46,480 bases of DNA, from contig DATGLH010000052.1 in the NCBI GenBank assembly GCA_035294225.1, forward strand, positions 1-46,480. Direction: 5' to 3'. Of the stretch, positions 39,839 through 46,480 are shown in pieces; within the stretch, counting starts at the first letter, position 1; every line of letters starts with the position of its first letter. The position numbers and the translations under genes were made by a program. Under the pieces are notes generated by a model. That model did not search any database. It was not told the DNA's origin and was given only the letters and a program-made list of their open reading frames with translations. This DNA comes from Trebonia sp035294225 (GTDB lineage Bacteria > Actinomycetota > Actinomycetes > Streptosporangiales > Streptosporangiaceae).

Positions 39839-39899
39839 GAGGTCAAGCTTCGCACACTCCTGGCGGCGCAGCGACACCGCCGTCACCGGCGTGCCACCG

Positions 39900-40994
39900 C
39901 TACCGGCGGGCCGGCCAGCCGCCGGCCTCCATCGCCGCGAGCAGCGCTCCGGCCCGGTCCGGGCGGACCGACAGTTCGGCCACGCCGACCGGCAGGCCGG
40001 GCGAGTGCTCGATACGCACGTCCTCGATGTTCACCCCGGCGGCCCCGGCCGCGTCGAACAGCCTGGCCAGTTCGCCCGGCCGGTCGGCGATCACGACCTG
40101 GACGACGGTGAAGCTGCGTCCCTCGCCGCCGTGCTTGCCCGGGATGCGCGCGGTCCCGGCCCGGCCGCGGCCGAGCAGCCCCGCGATGGCTCCCCCGGCG
40201 GCGGCCCCGCCGGCGGCGAGCGCGCGGGCGGCTGCCGCCAGGTCCTCGGCGACGGCGGCGACGACCTCGGCGACCGGCCCGGCGTTGGCGGACAGGATCT
40301 GCGTCCACAGCTCGCTGTCCCCCGCCGCGATCCGGGTGACGTCGCGCAGCCCCTGCCCGGCCAGCGCGAGCGCGCCGGCCGGGACCTCCGGCGGCGCCAG
40401 GCGGGCCGCCATCGCGGCGGCCACCACGTGCGGAGCGTGTGAGACCAGCGCCACCCAGCGGTCGTGTGTCGCCGGATCGGCGCGGACTGGATCCGCGCCG
40501 CAGGCCACGGCCAGCGCGGTCACCGCCTCGACGGCATCCGCCGCCGTCTCGGGCAGCGGGCACAGCGCCCAGGCGCGGCCGAGAAACAGGTCGGCCCGGG
40601 CCGCCGCCGGGCCGTGCCGTTCCCGGCCGGCCAGCGGGTGGCCGGGAACGTACGCCCGCAGGTCGCAGCCCCGTTCGCGGGCCTGGGCAACCGGCAGTTC
40701 CTTGACGCTGGCCACGTCGGTGTACACGTCGGCGACGGCGCACTCCTGCGCCTGCGCGAGCACGGCCGCGACCGCGGCGGGCGGGACGGCGAGCACCGCG
40801 ATGTCCGCGATCCCCTTGGCGTCCCGCAGGTCGCGCACCACCGTCCCGGCGCCGAGATCGGCCGCGAGCCGGGCAGCGGCCTCGTCGGCGTCGCTCAGCC
40901 ACACCTCGGTGCCGTGCTCGCGCAGCGCGAGGGCTACCGAGGTGCCGATCAGCCCCGTCCCGGCGACCAGGACGCGCCCCGGCGCAGTCACCAC
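39900..40994 (-). CDS. tyrA: Prephenate dehydrogenase (tyrosine biosynthesis)
   Basis: About 364 residues; oxidises prephenate to 4-hydroxyphenylpyruvate with NAD(P). An N-terminal Rossmann motif GTGLIG (12-17) is followed by SDADEAAARLAADLGAG, DVASVKELPV and YVPGHPLAGRERHGP, with catalytic His in GHPLAG and HAPHVVAA. A C-terminal ACT domain (about 290-360; VQVVIADRPGELARLFDAAGAAGVNIEDV) implies feedback control. The frame opens at 41057, but two successive GTG codons at 40994/40991 give the normal N-terminus. It lies 28 bp downstream of aroH. Confidence 0.93.
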   Translation of the reverse strand: MVTAPGRVLVAGTGLIGTSVALALREHGTEVWLSDADEAAARLAADLGAGTVVRDLRDAKGIADIAVLAVPPAAVAAVLAQAQECAVADVYTDVASVKELPVAQARERGCDLRAYVPGHPLAGRERHGPAAARADLFLGRAWALCPLPETAADAVEAVTALAVACGADPVRADPATHDRWVALVSHAPHVVAAAMAARLAPPEVPAGALALAGQGLRDVTRIAAGDSELWTQILSANAGPVAEVVAAVAEDLAAAARALAAGGAAAGGAIAGLLGRGRAGTARIPGKHGGEGRSFTVVQVVIADRPGELARLFDAAGAAGVNIEDVRIEHSPGLPVGVAELSVRPDRAGALLAAMEAGGWPARR

Positions 40995-41022
40995 GGGCTC
41001 GTTCGGGATGATGATCGGCCGG

Positions 41023-41385
41023 TCATTGCGCGATGTCCAGGCGGAGGGCGGCGGCACCGCGCAGGTACACGTGCTGGATCTGTGAACGAGGACGGTCCGT
41101 CTCCACGTGCGCCATCAGCCGCACCACCCGGGGCATGGCGCCGGGCACGGGGATCTCGGTCGCGCACATCAGCGGCACCGCGTGAAAGCCGATCTTGCGG
41201 GCCGCCAGCGCGGGAAACTCGGCGGTCAGGTCCGGTGTCACGGTGAACAGCACGCTGATCACGTCGTCCGTGGTCAGGTCGTTGCGGCTCATCACCGCCG
41301 TCACCAGTTCCGCGGTGCCTTCCAGGATCGCGTCCCGGTCGTCGGCGTCCACCTGGATCGCGCCGCGGATCGCCCGGACTGCCAC
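41023..41385 (-). CDS. aroH: Chorismate mutase, AroH type
   Basis: A 120-residue protein of the monofunctional AroH fold (as in Bacillus subtilis). MAVRAIRGAIQVDADDRDAI at the N-terminus provides the active-site Arg, and further conserved parts are LVTAVMSRNDL, SVLFTVTPDLTAEFPALAAR and VRLMAHVET...HVYLRGAAALRLD. It converts chorismate to prephenate, the substrate of the next gene's product. The GTG start has GGGAGGAG upstream. Confidence 0.96.
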   Translation of the reverse strand: MAVRAIRGAIQVDADDRDAILEGTAELVTAVMSRNDLTTDDVISVLFTVTPDLTAEFPALAARKIGFHAVPLMCATEIPVPGAMPRVVRLMAHVETDRPRSQIQHVYLRGAAALRLDIAQ

Positions 41386-41470
41386 GTGCCAACTCCTCCC
41401 GCTTCGGTGCTCAAGGCTACCGGCCTCACATGTCCTGCGGACCTGGCGGGCCTCATATGCCCCATATGCC

Positions 41471-42385
41471 TCACAGGCCGACGGCGGCGTACAGGTCGCC
41501 GATTTCCCTCGTCGTGAGGTCGCGTGTCGCGCCCGGCCGCAGGTTGCCCAGCTTGATCGGCCCCACCGTGGTACGAACCAGGCGGCTCACCGGATGCCCG
41601 ACCTCGGCGAGCATCCGCCTGACGATGTGCTTGCGGCCCTCATGGAGGGTGATCTCCACGAGCGCGCGCGACCCCGTCTGCTCGAGCACCCGGAACCGGT
41701 CCGCGACCGCCACCCCGTCCTCGAGCTCGACGCCGACGGCCAGCCGCCGTCCCACGTCGCGGGGGACCGGCCCGGGAACGTCCGCCAGGTAGGTCTTGGC
41801 GACCTCGTAGCTCGGGTGCGCTAGCCGGTGCGCCAGTTCGCCGTCGTTGGTGAGCAGCATCAGGCCCTCGGTGTCGTAGTCGAGCCTGCCGACGTGGAAC
41901 AGCCGCTGCGCGCGGTCGCCCAGGAAATCCGCGACCGTGCGCCGGCCCCGGTCGTCGGACATCGCGGTCAGCACCCCGGGCGGCTTGTTGAACGCCAGGT
42001 ACACCACGTCCTGCCGGGCGGGGATGCGCTTGCCGTCGACCCGGATCACCTGGCGCTCCGGGTCCACGCGCGCGCCGAACCGGCGGACGGTCCGCCCGTC
42101 CACCTCGACCCGCCCGGCGCCGATCAGCTCCTCGCAGTGCCGCCGGCTGCCCATGCCCGCCGCCGCGAGCACCTTCTGCAGCCGGACCCCGCCCGGGACG
42201 TCGGTGAGGTCGTCCCGCTCGCCGCCGGGACCGCCCCAGTCATCGTCCTCCTCGCGGGGCTCGCCGGCGAAGCCGGCCTTGCCAGTGCAGTCGGCCTTGC
42301 CAGTGAGGCCGGCCTTGCCGGCGCGGGGGGCCGGCCATCGCGGCCCGCCCCGGCCGGCGGGCCTGTTACGACCGCGTGCGCTCAT
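41471..42385 (-). CDS. rluB: 23S rRNA pseudouridine synthase, RluB/RsuA family
   Basis: A 304-residue protein. A disordered N-terminus (about 1-65) with a threefold GKAGLTGKADCTGKAG-like repeat precedes an S4 RNA-binding domain (about 66-125; VRLQKVLAAAGMGSRRHCEELI) and the catalytic domain with GRLDYDTEGLMLLTND, whose Asp is catalytic. HEGRKHIVRRM is also conserved. The ATG at 42385 lies inside the end of scpB (20-bp overlap), the usual arrangement downstream of scpAB. Confidence 0.93.
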   Translation of the reverse strand: MSARGRNRPAGRGGPRWPAPRAGKAGLTGKADCTGKAGFAGEPREEDDDWGGPGGERDDLTDVPGGVRLQKVLAAAGMGSRRHCEELIGAGRVEVDGRTVRRFGARVDPERQVIRVDGKRIPARQDVVYLAFNKPPGVLTAMSDDRGRRTVADFLGDRAQRLFHVGRLDYDTEGLMLLTNDGELAHRLAHPSYEVAKTYLADVPGPVPRDVGRRLAVGVELEDGVAVADRFRVLEQTGSRALVEITLHEGRKHIVRRMLAEVGHPVSRLVRTTVGPIKLGNLRPGATRDLTTREIGDLYAAVGL

Positions 42386-43013
42386 TGTCCTCGATGTCCT
42401 CGATGTTCTCCGGCAGGAACGGCGCCAGGTCAGGCAGCTCGTCCAGGCTCGCCATGCCCAGCCGCTCAAGAAAGTAGCCGGTGGTGCGGTACAGGATCGC
42501 GCCCGTCTCCGGGTCAGTCCCGCAGTCCTCGACCAGGCCGCGCAGCACCAGCGTCCTGATCACGCCGTCGCAGTTCACCCCGCGCACCGCCGACACCCGC
42601 GCCCGGCTGACGGGCTGCCGGTAGGCGATCACCGCCAGGGTCTCGAGCGCGGCCTGGGTGAGCCGGACCTCCTGCCCGTCCCGGACGAAGCGCTCCACCA
42701 GCGGCGCGCAGTCCTCCCGAGTATAAAAGCGCCAGCCGCCCGCGACCTGGAGCAGGTCGAATCCCCGGCCGTCGGCCGCGTACTCGGCGGCCAGCGCCCG
42801 CAGCCCCGCGGCCACCTCGCCCCGCGGCCGCTCCAGCACCTGCGCCAGCAGCACTTCGGGCACCGGCTCGTCCGCGACGAGCAGGATAGCCTCCAGGCTC
42901 GCGCGGAGCCCGGGGCCGTCGGAGCCTTCGATGCCCGCGGGGCCGCCGGAGTCGTAAGAGGCGGCGCCGCCTTGGTCCAGGCCGACGTCCGGGTCCGTGA
43001 AGTCGCTGCTCAT
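42366..43013 (-). CDS. scpB: Segregation and condensation protein B
   Basis: A 215-residue kleisin-associated (kite) subunit of the SMC-ScpAB condensin. It contains tandem winged helices: ASLEAILLVADEPVPEVLLAQVL (about 38-60) and the hallmark LTQAALETLAVIAYRQPVSRARVSAVRGVNCDGVIRTL. The N-terminal 35 residues are acidic and disordered. The start overlaps the scpA stop by 4 bp (ATGA). Confidence 0.96.
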   Translation of the reverse strand: MSSDFTDPDVGLDQGGAASYDSGGPAGIEGSDGPGLRASLEAILLVADEPVPEVLLAQVLERPRGEVAAGLRALAAEYAADGRGFDLLQVAGGWRFYTREDCAPLVERFVRDGQEVRLTQAALETLAVIAYRQPVSRARVSAVRGVNCDGVIRTLVLRGLVEDCGTDPETGAILYRTTGYFLERLGMASLDELPDLAPFLPENIEDIEDNERTRS

Positions 43014-43933
43014 GAGTAGTCTTCTTCGCTTTCCGCCGATGCACCGACGCTACCTGTTCCCGGCGGGGACAGCACCACCTCGGTTCCCGGCGGGGACAGC
43101 ACCACCTCGCGGTCGCCGCCGGTCCAGCTGACGTACAGCTCACCCAGGGGCGCCACCTGCTCGAACGCGACCGTCTCCTCACGGTAGAGCTCGAGCAGGG
43201 CCAGGAACGACGCCACGATCTCGTGGTTCCCCGCCGCGCCGGCGGTGAGCTGCCTGAAGGACGCCCGGCCAAGGCGCCGGAGCCGGCCGGCGATAAGCAC
43301 CGCCTGTTCCCTGACGGACACGAACGGGGCGTGGATGTGGTCCGTCGGCACGGTAGGCGGCACCTTCGGGGTGAGCGCCCGCGCGGCCAGCGCCGCGAAC
43401 TCCTGGGGGCCGATGGTGAACAGCACCTCGGGCAGCAGGCCGGCGAACCGCGGCTCAAGCGGCACCCGCCGCGGGAAGCGCCTGGCGGCCGCCGCCATCC
43501 GGGCGGCGAACACCGCGGCCGCCTCCTTGTAGGCCCGGTACTGAAGCAGCCGGGCGAACAGCAGGTCCCTGGCCTCGAGCAGCGCCAGGTCCTCCTCGTC
43601 TTCCACCTCCCCCGAGGGCAGCAGCCGCGCCGCCTTGAGGTCGAGCAGGGTGGCCGCCACGACGAGGAAGTAGCTCACCTGGTCCAGGTCCCAGCCGCCG
43701 GAACGCTGCCTGATGTAGGCGATGAACTCGTCGGTGACCTGGGACAGCGCCACCTCGGTGATGTCCAGTTTGTGCTTGGAGATCAGCGCGAGCAGCAGGT
43801 CGAACGGCCCTTCGAAGACGTCGAGGTGCACTTCGAAGGCGCTCGCGCCCCGCGGCGCGCCCGCGCTTCCTTCGCCAGTCCTCTCGCCGGGGGCCGGCCC
43901 GCTGCTCACCGCGCCACCCGCAACCTTCGCCAC
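43010..43933 (-). CDS. scpA: Segregation and condensation protein A (kleisin)
   Basis: A 307-residue kleisin that bridges the Smc heads. The typical core begins FEVHLDVFEGPFDLLLALISKHKLDITEVAL (about 33-63), followed by YFLVVAATLLDLKAARLLP and a C-terminal winged helix (LLELYREETVAFEQVAPLGELYVSW). The last residues contain a duplicated 9-mer (EVVLSPPGT twice) due to a 27-bp tandem duplication in the DNA. It lies upstream of scpB and downstream of parA, a conserved chromosome-maintenance arrangement. Confidence 0.96.
   Translation of the reverse strand: MAKVAGGAVSSGPAPGERTGEGSAGAPRGASAFEVHLDVFEGPFDLLLALISKHKLDITEVALSQVTDEFIAYIRQRSGGWDLDQVSYFLVVAATLLDLKAARLLPSGEVEDEEDLALLEARDLLFARLLQYRAYKEAAAVFAARMAAAARRFPRRVPLEPRFAGLLPEVLFTIGPQEFAALAARALTPKVPPTVPTDHIHAPFVSVREQAVLIAGRLRRLGRASFRQLTAGAAGNHEIVASFLALLELYREETVAFEQVAPLGELYVSWTGGDREVVLSPPGTEVVLSPPGTGSVGASAESEEDYS
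43056..43109. repeat. 27-bp in-frame tandem duplication in the scpA 3' end
   Basis: GTTCCCGGCGGGGACAGCAC... is exactly repeated with a 27-bp period (43056-43082, 43083-43109). It adds nine residues to the ScpA tail without a frameshift. Confidence 0.92.
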
Positions 43934-44062
43934 GATAACGACGGTAGCGGACGCGGCGGGTCATCCGCGCCCTGCCTCAACCGCGCCCCCACCGCGCATG
44001 TCCGGGGTCAGGCAGTCCGGCGACGGGAAGCGGACGCAGCGGTTCCGCAGTCCCGGGAATGC

Positions 44063-44956
44063 TCACCCGGCGTGGTCGCCCCCCGCCTGCCGCCACCGCT
44101 CAAGTACCTCCTTGGCGAGCTCACGGTAGGAACTGGCCCCCATCGACGCCGAGTCGAAGCTCGTGATGGGCTCGCCCGCAACGGTGGCGTCCGGGAATCG
44201 CACCGTGCGGTTGATCACCGTATGGAATACCTTGTCGCCGAATCCGTTCACGATGCTGCCGAGAACTTCCCGGGTGTGCAAGGTGCGCGAATCGTACATC
44301 GTGCCCAGCAGGCCATCGATGGTCAGCTTCGGGTTGAGCCGCTGCTGCACCTTGTCGATCGTCTCCATCAGCAGCGCCACGCCGCGCATGGCGAAATACT
44401 CGCATTCCAGCGGGATGAGCACGCTGTCGGCGCAGGCCAGCGCGTTGATCGTGAGCAGACCGAGGGACGGCTGGCAGTCGATCAGTATGTAGTCGTAGTC
44501 GGGGACCACGTCCTTGAGCGCACTGCCCAGCACGAACTCACGGCCGACCTCGTGCACCAGCTGGACTTCGGCGCCGGACAGGTCGATGTTGCTCGGCAGC
44601 AGGTCCATGCCCTCGATGCCGGTCTTGAACAGCACGTCGCGTGCCTTGACGTCCCGCTCCATGAGCAGGTTGTAGACCGTGCTGTCGATATCGTGCGGCT
44701 GTATGCCGAGGCCGACCGACAGCGCGCCCTGGGGGTCGAAGTCGACGAGCAGTATCCGCCGCCCTTGCTCGGCGAGCGCGGCACCCAGGTTGATGGCCGT
44801 GGTGGTCTTGCCGACGCCGCCTTTCTGGTTGCAGATCGCGACGATGCGCGCCGGCCCATGCTCGGTCAGCGGCTCAGGGTCCGGGAAGGCGGGCAACGGC
44901 CGTCCGGTCGGTCCGATGTCTCCCGGCAGAAGCTCTATTACACGAGATGCGGCCAC
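44063..44956 (-). CDS. parA: ParA/Soj-family ATPase
   Basis: A 297-residue Walker-type ATPase. The deviant Walker A KGGVGKTTT (45-53, with the signature Lys), Walker A' DFDPQGALSVGLG and Walker B YDYILIDCQPSLGLL are all present. GTG at 44956, preceded by AGAGGAT, is chosen over the longer frame. Its position next to scpA and xerD, with no parB adjacent, matches the second chromosomal parA-like gene of Actinomycetes rather than the origin-proximal parAB operon. It likely acts with SMC-ScpAB in chromosome organisation (inference). Confidence 0.94.
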   Translation of the reverse strand: MAASRVIELLPGDIGPTGRPLPAFPDPEPLTEHGPARIVAICNQKGGVGKTTTAINLGAALAEQGRRILLVDFDPQGALSVGLGIQPHDIDSTVYNLLMERDVKARDVLFKTGIEGMDLLPSNIDLSGAEVQLVHEVGREFVLGSALKDVVPDYDYILIDCQPSLGLLTINALACADSVLIPLECEYFAMRGVALLMETIDKVQQRLNPKLTIDGLLGTMYDSRTLHTREVLGSIVNGFGDKVFHTVINRTVRFPDATVAGEPITSFDSASMGASSYRELAKEVLERWRQAGGDHAG

Positions 44957-45069
44957 CAGTGAGATCCTCTCGGGGGCTAGGGGTCGCGAACTGTTCGGGA
45001 CTCTAGGCGCTGGCGTCCGGCAGGTGCAAGCCAACGCGCCGTAAGCGCCGGATTTTTACCTGTTACCGG

Positions 45070-46002
45070 CTAGCCGAGCGCCCTCGGATGCGAGGCGGCG
45101 TAGACCTCTCTGAGCTTGTCCACCGTCACCAGAGTGTAGACCTGCGTCGTGGTCACCGACGCGTGCCCGAGCAATTCCTGCACGACCCTGATGTCCGCGC
45201 CGCCGTCGAGCAGGTGGGTCGCGAAAGAGTGCCGCAGGGTGTGCGGCGACACTCCGCCCAGTCCCGAACGGGCGGCTGCTTCGCCCAGCACCCCCCACGC
45301 GCCCTGCCGGGTGAGCCGGCCGCCGCGGGCGTTGAGGAACACGGCCGGGCTCGCCCGCCTGCCGGCGGCCGCCAGGGCCGGGCGCCCGCGCACGAGGTAT
45401 GCCTCCAGCGCCCGGGCGGCGTAGCTGCCCACGGGGACGAACCGCTGCTTTCCCCCCTTACCGGACAGCAGCACGGCCGGGTCGCCCGCGAGGTCCAGGT
45501 CGTCGACGTCCAGCCCCACCGCCTCGGAGATCCGCGCGCCCGTGCCGTAGAGGAACTCAAGCAGCGCACGGTTCCGCAGCACGCGGGGGTCAGGGTCTTC
45601 GGCCGGTCCCGCCGCCTCGAGCAGCCGCTCTACCTCGGCGAGCGTTATGGCCTTCGGCAGCCGCCGCGGCGGCGCCGGCGGCGCGACCTCGCGCGCCGGG
45701 TCGTCGCCGGCGAGCCCCTGGGCGCACGCGAACGCGTGCAGCCCGCGGACCGCGACGGCCGCGCGGCCCGCCGAGCTCACCGCGAGCGGCGGGTGCTCGT
45801 CGTCGCCGGTGCGCAGCACCGCGAGGAAATGCGTGACATCGGCGGTGCGCACGTCGCCAAGCCGGGTCTTGCCGCGCGCGGCCAGCGTCTCGGCGTACCG
45901 GCTCAGATCGCGCCGGTACGACTCGATGGTGTTCGCCGCCAGCCCGCGCTCAACCACGAGGTACTCCAGGTACTCCCGGACCGCGGCGGCGACGCTAACC
46001 AC
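45070..46002 (-). CDS. xerD: Tyrosine recombinase XerD
   Basis: A 310-residue site-specific recombinase that resolves chromosome dimers at dif with XerC. An N-terminal SAM-like domain (about 3-95; YLEYLVVERGLAANTIESYRRDL) is followed by the catalytic domain with Arg157 (GTGARISEA), Lys182 (SGKGGKQR), His254 and Arg257 (SPHTLRHSFATHLL), His280 (LLGHAS) and the nucleophile Tyr289 (TTTQVYT). Full-length and in the conserved position before parA-scpAB. Confidence 0.95.
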   Translation of the reverse strand: MVSVAAAVREYLEYLVVERGLAANTIESYRRDLSRYAETLAARGKTRLGDVRTADVTHFLAVLRTGDDEHPPLAVSSAGRAAVAVRGLHAFACAQGLAGDDPAREVAPPAPPRRLPKAITLAEVERLLEAAGPAEDPDPRVLRNRALLEFLYGTGARISEAVGLDVDDLDLAGDPAVLLSGKGGKQRFVPVGSYAARALEAYLVRGRPALAAAGRRASPAVFLNARGGRLTRQGAWGVLGEAAARSGLGGVSPHTLRHSFATHLLDGGADIRVVQELLGHASVTTTQVYTLVTVDKLREVYAASHPRALG

Positions 46003-46012
46003 GAGGCTTCCT

Positions 46013-46066
46013 CATTCCGGCGGGGCTCCCTCACTCTGGCATTCCGGCGGGGCTCCCTCACTCTGG
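46013..46066. repeat. 27-bp tandem duplication upstream of xerD
   Basis: CATTCCGGCGGGGCTCCCTC... occurs exactly twice (46013-46039 and 46040-46066), starting 11 bp upstream of the xerD start codon, so it overlaps the likely leader or ribosome-binding region. Confidence 0.92.
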
Positions 46067-46267
46067 CGGCCGCCGCGGCCGGCGGGCTGCCCCAAGGCGG
46101 CCGCGGTCGGCGGGCCGGCATCGGCTCACAACCGGCGATCCTAGCGGGCGCCCGGGGAGGGCAGCGGCACGGTTCAGCAACACCTGCGACGGCGACGCGC
46201 TCATGCGGGGGGCAGCCGGGCGCCGGCCAGCCCCGCGCCCTGGTCTCGCGCCCTGGTCTCGCCCCGG

Positions 46268-46480
46268 TCAGGCGAGGACGGCGGTTATCGGGGTGTAGGG
46301 CAGGTTGTGCGCCTCGGCGACCGGAGCACAGGTCAGGGCGCCGTCGTGGGTGTTCAGGCCGCGGGCCAGGGACAGGTCGGCGCGCAGCGCGTCCCGCCAG
46401 CCGCGGTTGGCTATCTCCACCGCGTAGGGCAGCGTGACGTTGGTGAGCGCGTAGGTCGAGGTGTGCGGGACCGCCCCGGG
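46268..46480 (-). CDS. ald: Alanine dehydrogenase, C-terminal part (gene continues beyond the window)
   Basis: The last 70 codons of a gene whose start lies outside the window. The translation PGAVPHTSTYALTNVTLPYAVEIANRGWRDAL... to LNTHDGALTCAPVAEAHNLPYTP matches the C-terminus of alanine dehydrogenase, the NAD-dependent enzyme interconverting alanine and pyruvate. It lies upstream of xerD on the same strand, a common actinobacterial order. Confidence 0.9.
   Translation of the reverse strand, partial: PGAVPHTSTYALTNVTLPYAVEIANRGWRDALRADLSLARGLNTHDGALTCAPVAEAHNLPYTPITAVLA

Noticed and set aside
45070..46002. The XerD gene as a phage or integrative-element integrase
   Set aside because: Its sequence and its position in the conserved xerD-parA-scpA-scpB block fit the chromosomal dimer-resolution recombinase; no element genes or att repeats surround it.

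Overview
The window is chromosomal DNA of a very GC-rich filamentous actinobacterium. The evidence is very high third-position GC, frequent GTG (and one TTG) starts, apparently leaderless promoters, and families largely confined to Actinomycetes: DUF574-type methyltransferase, DUF397 small proteins, helix-turn-helix/DUF5753 (Scr1/WhiJ-like) regulators, DUF1707, DUF5302 and GT87. The mix suggests a Streptosporangiales-like organism; this is inferred from family content, not from a database search.

Layout. 1-1.1 kb: a methyltransferase/DUF397 locus. 1.45-1.65 kb: a short, apparently frameshifted gene behind a promoter with a twin palindromic operator. 1.7-3.2 kb: a DUF1028 protein with its TetR regulator and a twin operator, divergent from recQ (3.3-5.2 kb), which carries a perfect 42-bp palindrome. 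5.3-9.0 kb: a PadR / ABC ATPase / FtsX-permease operon. 9.3-13.9 kb: a sugar-type ABC importer with two successive binding lipoproteins and two permeases but no ATPase. 13.9-15.8 kb: an uncharacterised divergent cluster (a cysteine-rich protein, a 44-residue acidic/proline-rich peptide and a 310-residue protein). 16-20.8 kb: a serine hydrolase, a minimal metallopeptidase, AraC and VOC genes, a small unknown protein and a DUF1707 protein. 20.9-26.0 kb: two GT-C-like membrane proteins, a HAD phosphatase and a CynX-like MFS transporter, all on the minus strand. 26.2-31.4 kb: TauE/SafE, a broken zinc-ribbon gene, a quinone oxidoreductase-like protein, a secreted trypsin-like protease and an aldo/keto reductase. 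32-35.6 kb: two convergent regulator/DUF397 pairs followed by an RsbW-like ATPase, the arrangement seen at whiJ/abaA-type loci. 35.5-46.5 kb: bioA and then a conserved housekeeping block on the minus strand: ald, xerD, parA, scpA, scpB, rluB, aroH, tyrA, a DUF5302 gene, cmk and der.

The most unusual signals are non-coding. A 68-nt AT-rich element occurs three times (15.84, 17.78 and 27.33 kb), ungapped, with a conserved stem supported by a compensatory base-pair change and a G-U pair that forms only in the plus-strand RNA; two of the copies sit in a longer ~170-bp homologous block. The window also holds many short tandem duplications (10 to 75 bp) in intergenic DNA and at gene ends, a 42-bp perfect palindrome inside recQ, and several twin-operator promoters. 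No rRNA, tRNA, CRISPR array, insertion sequence or prophage gene was recognised.
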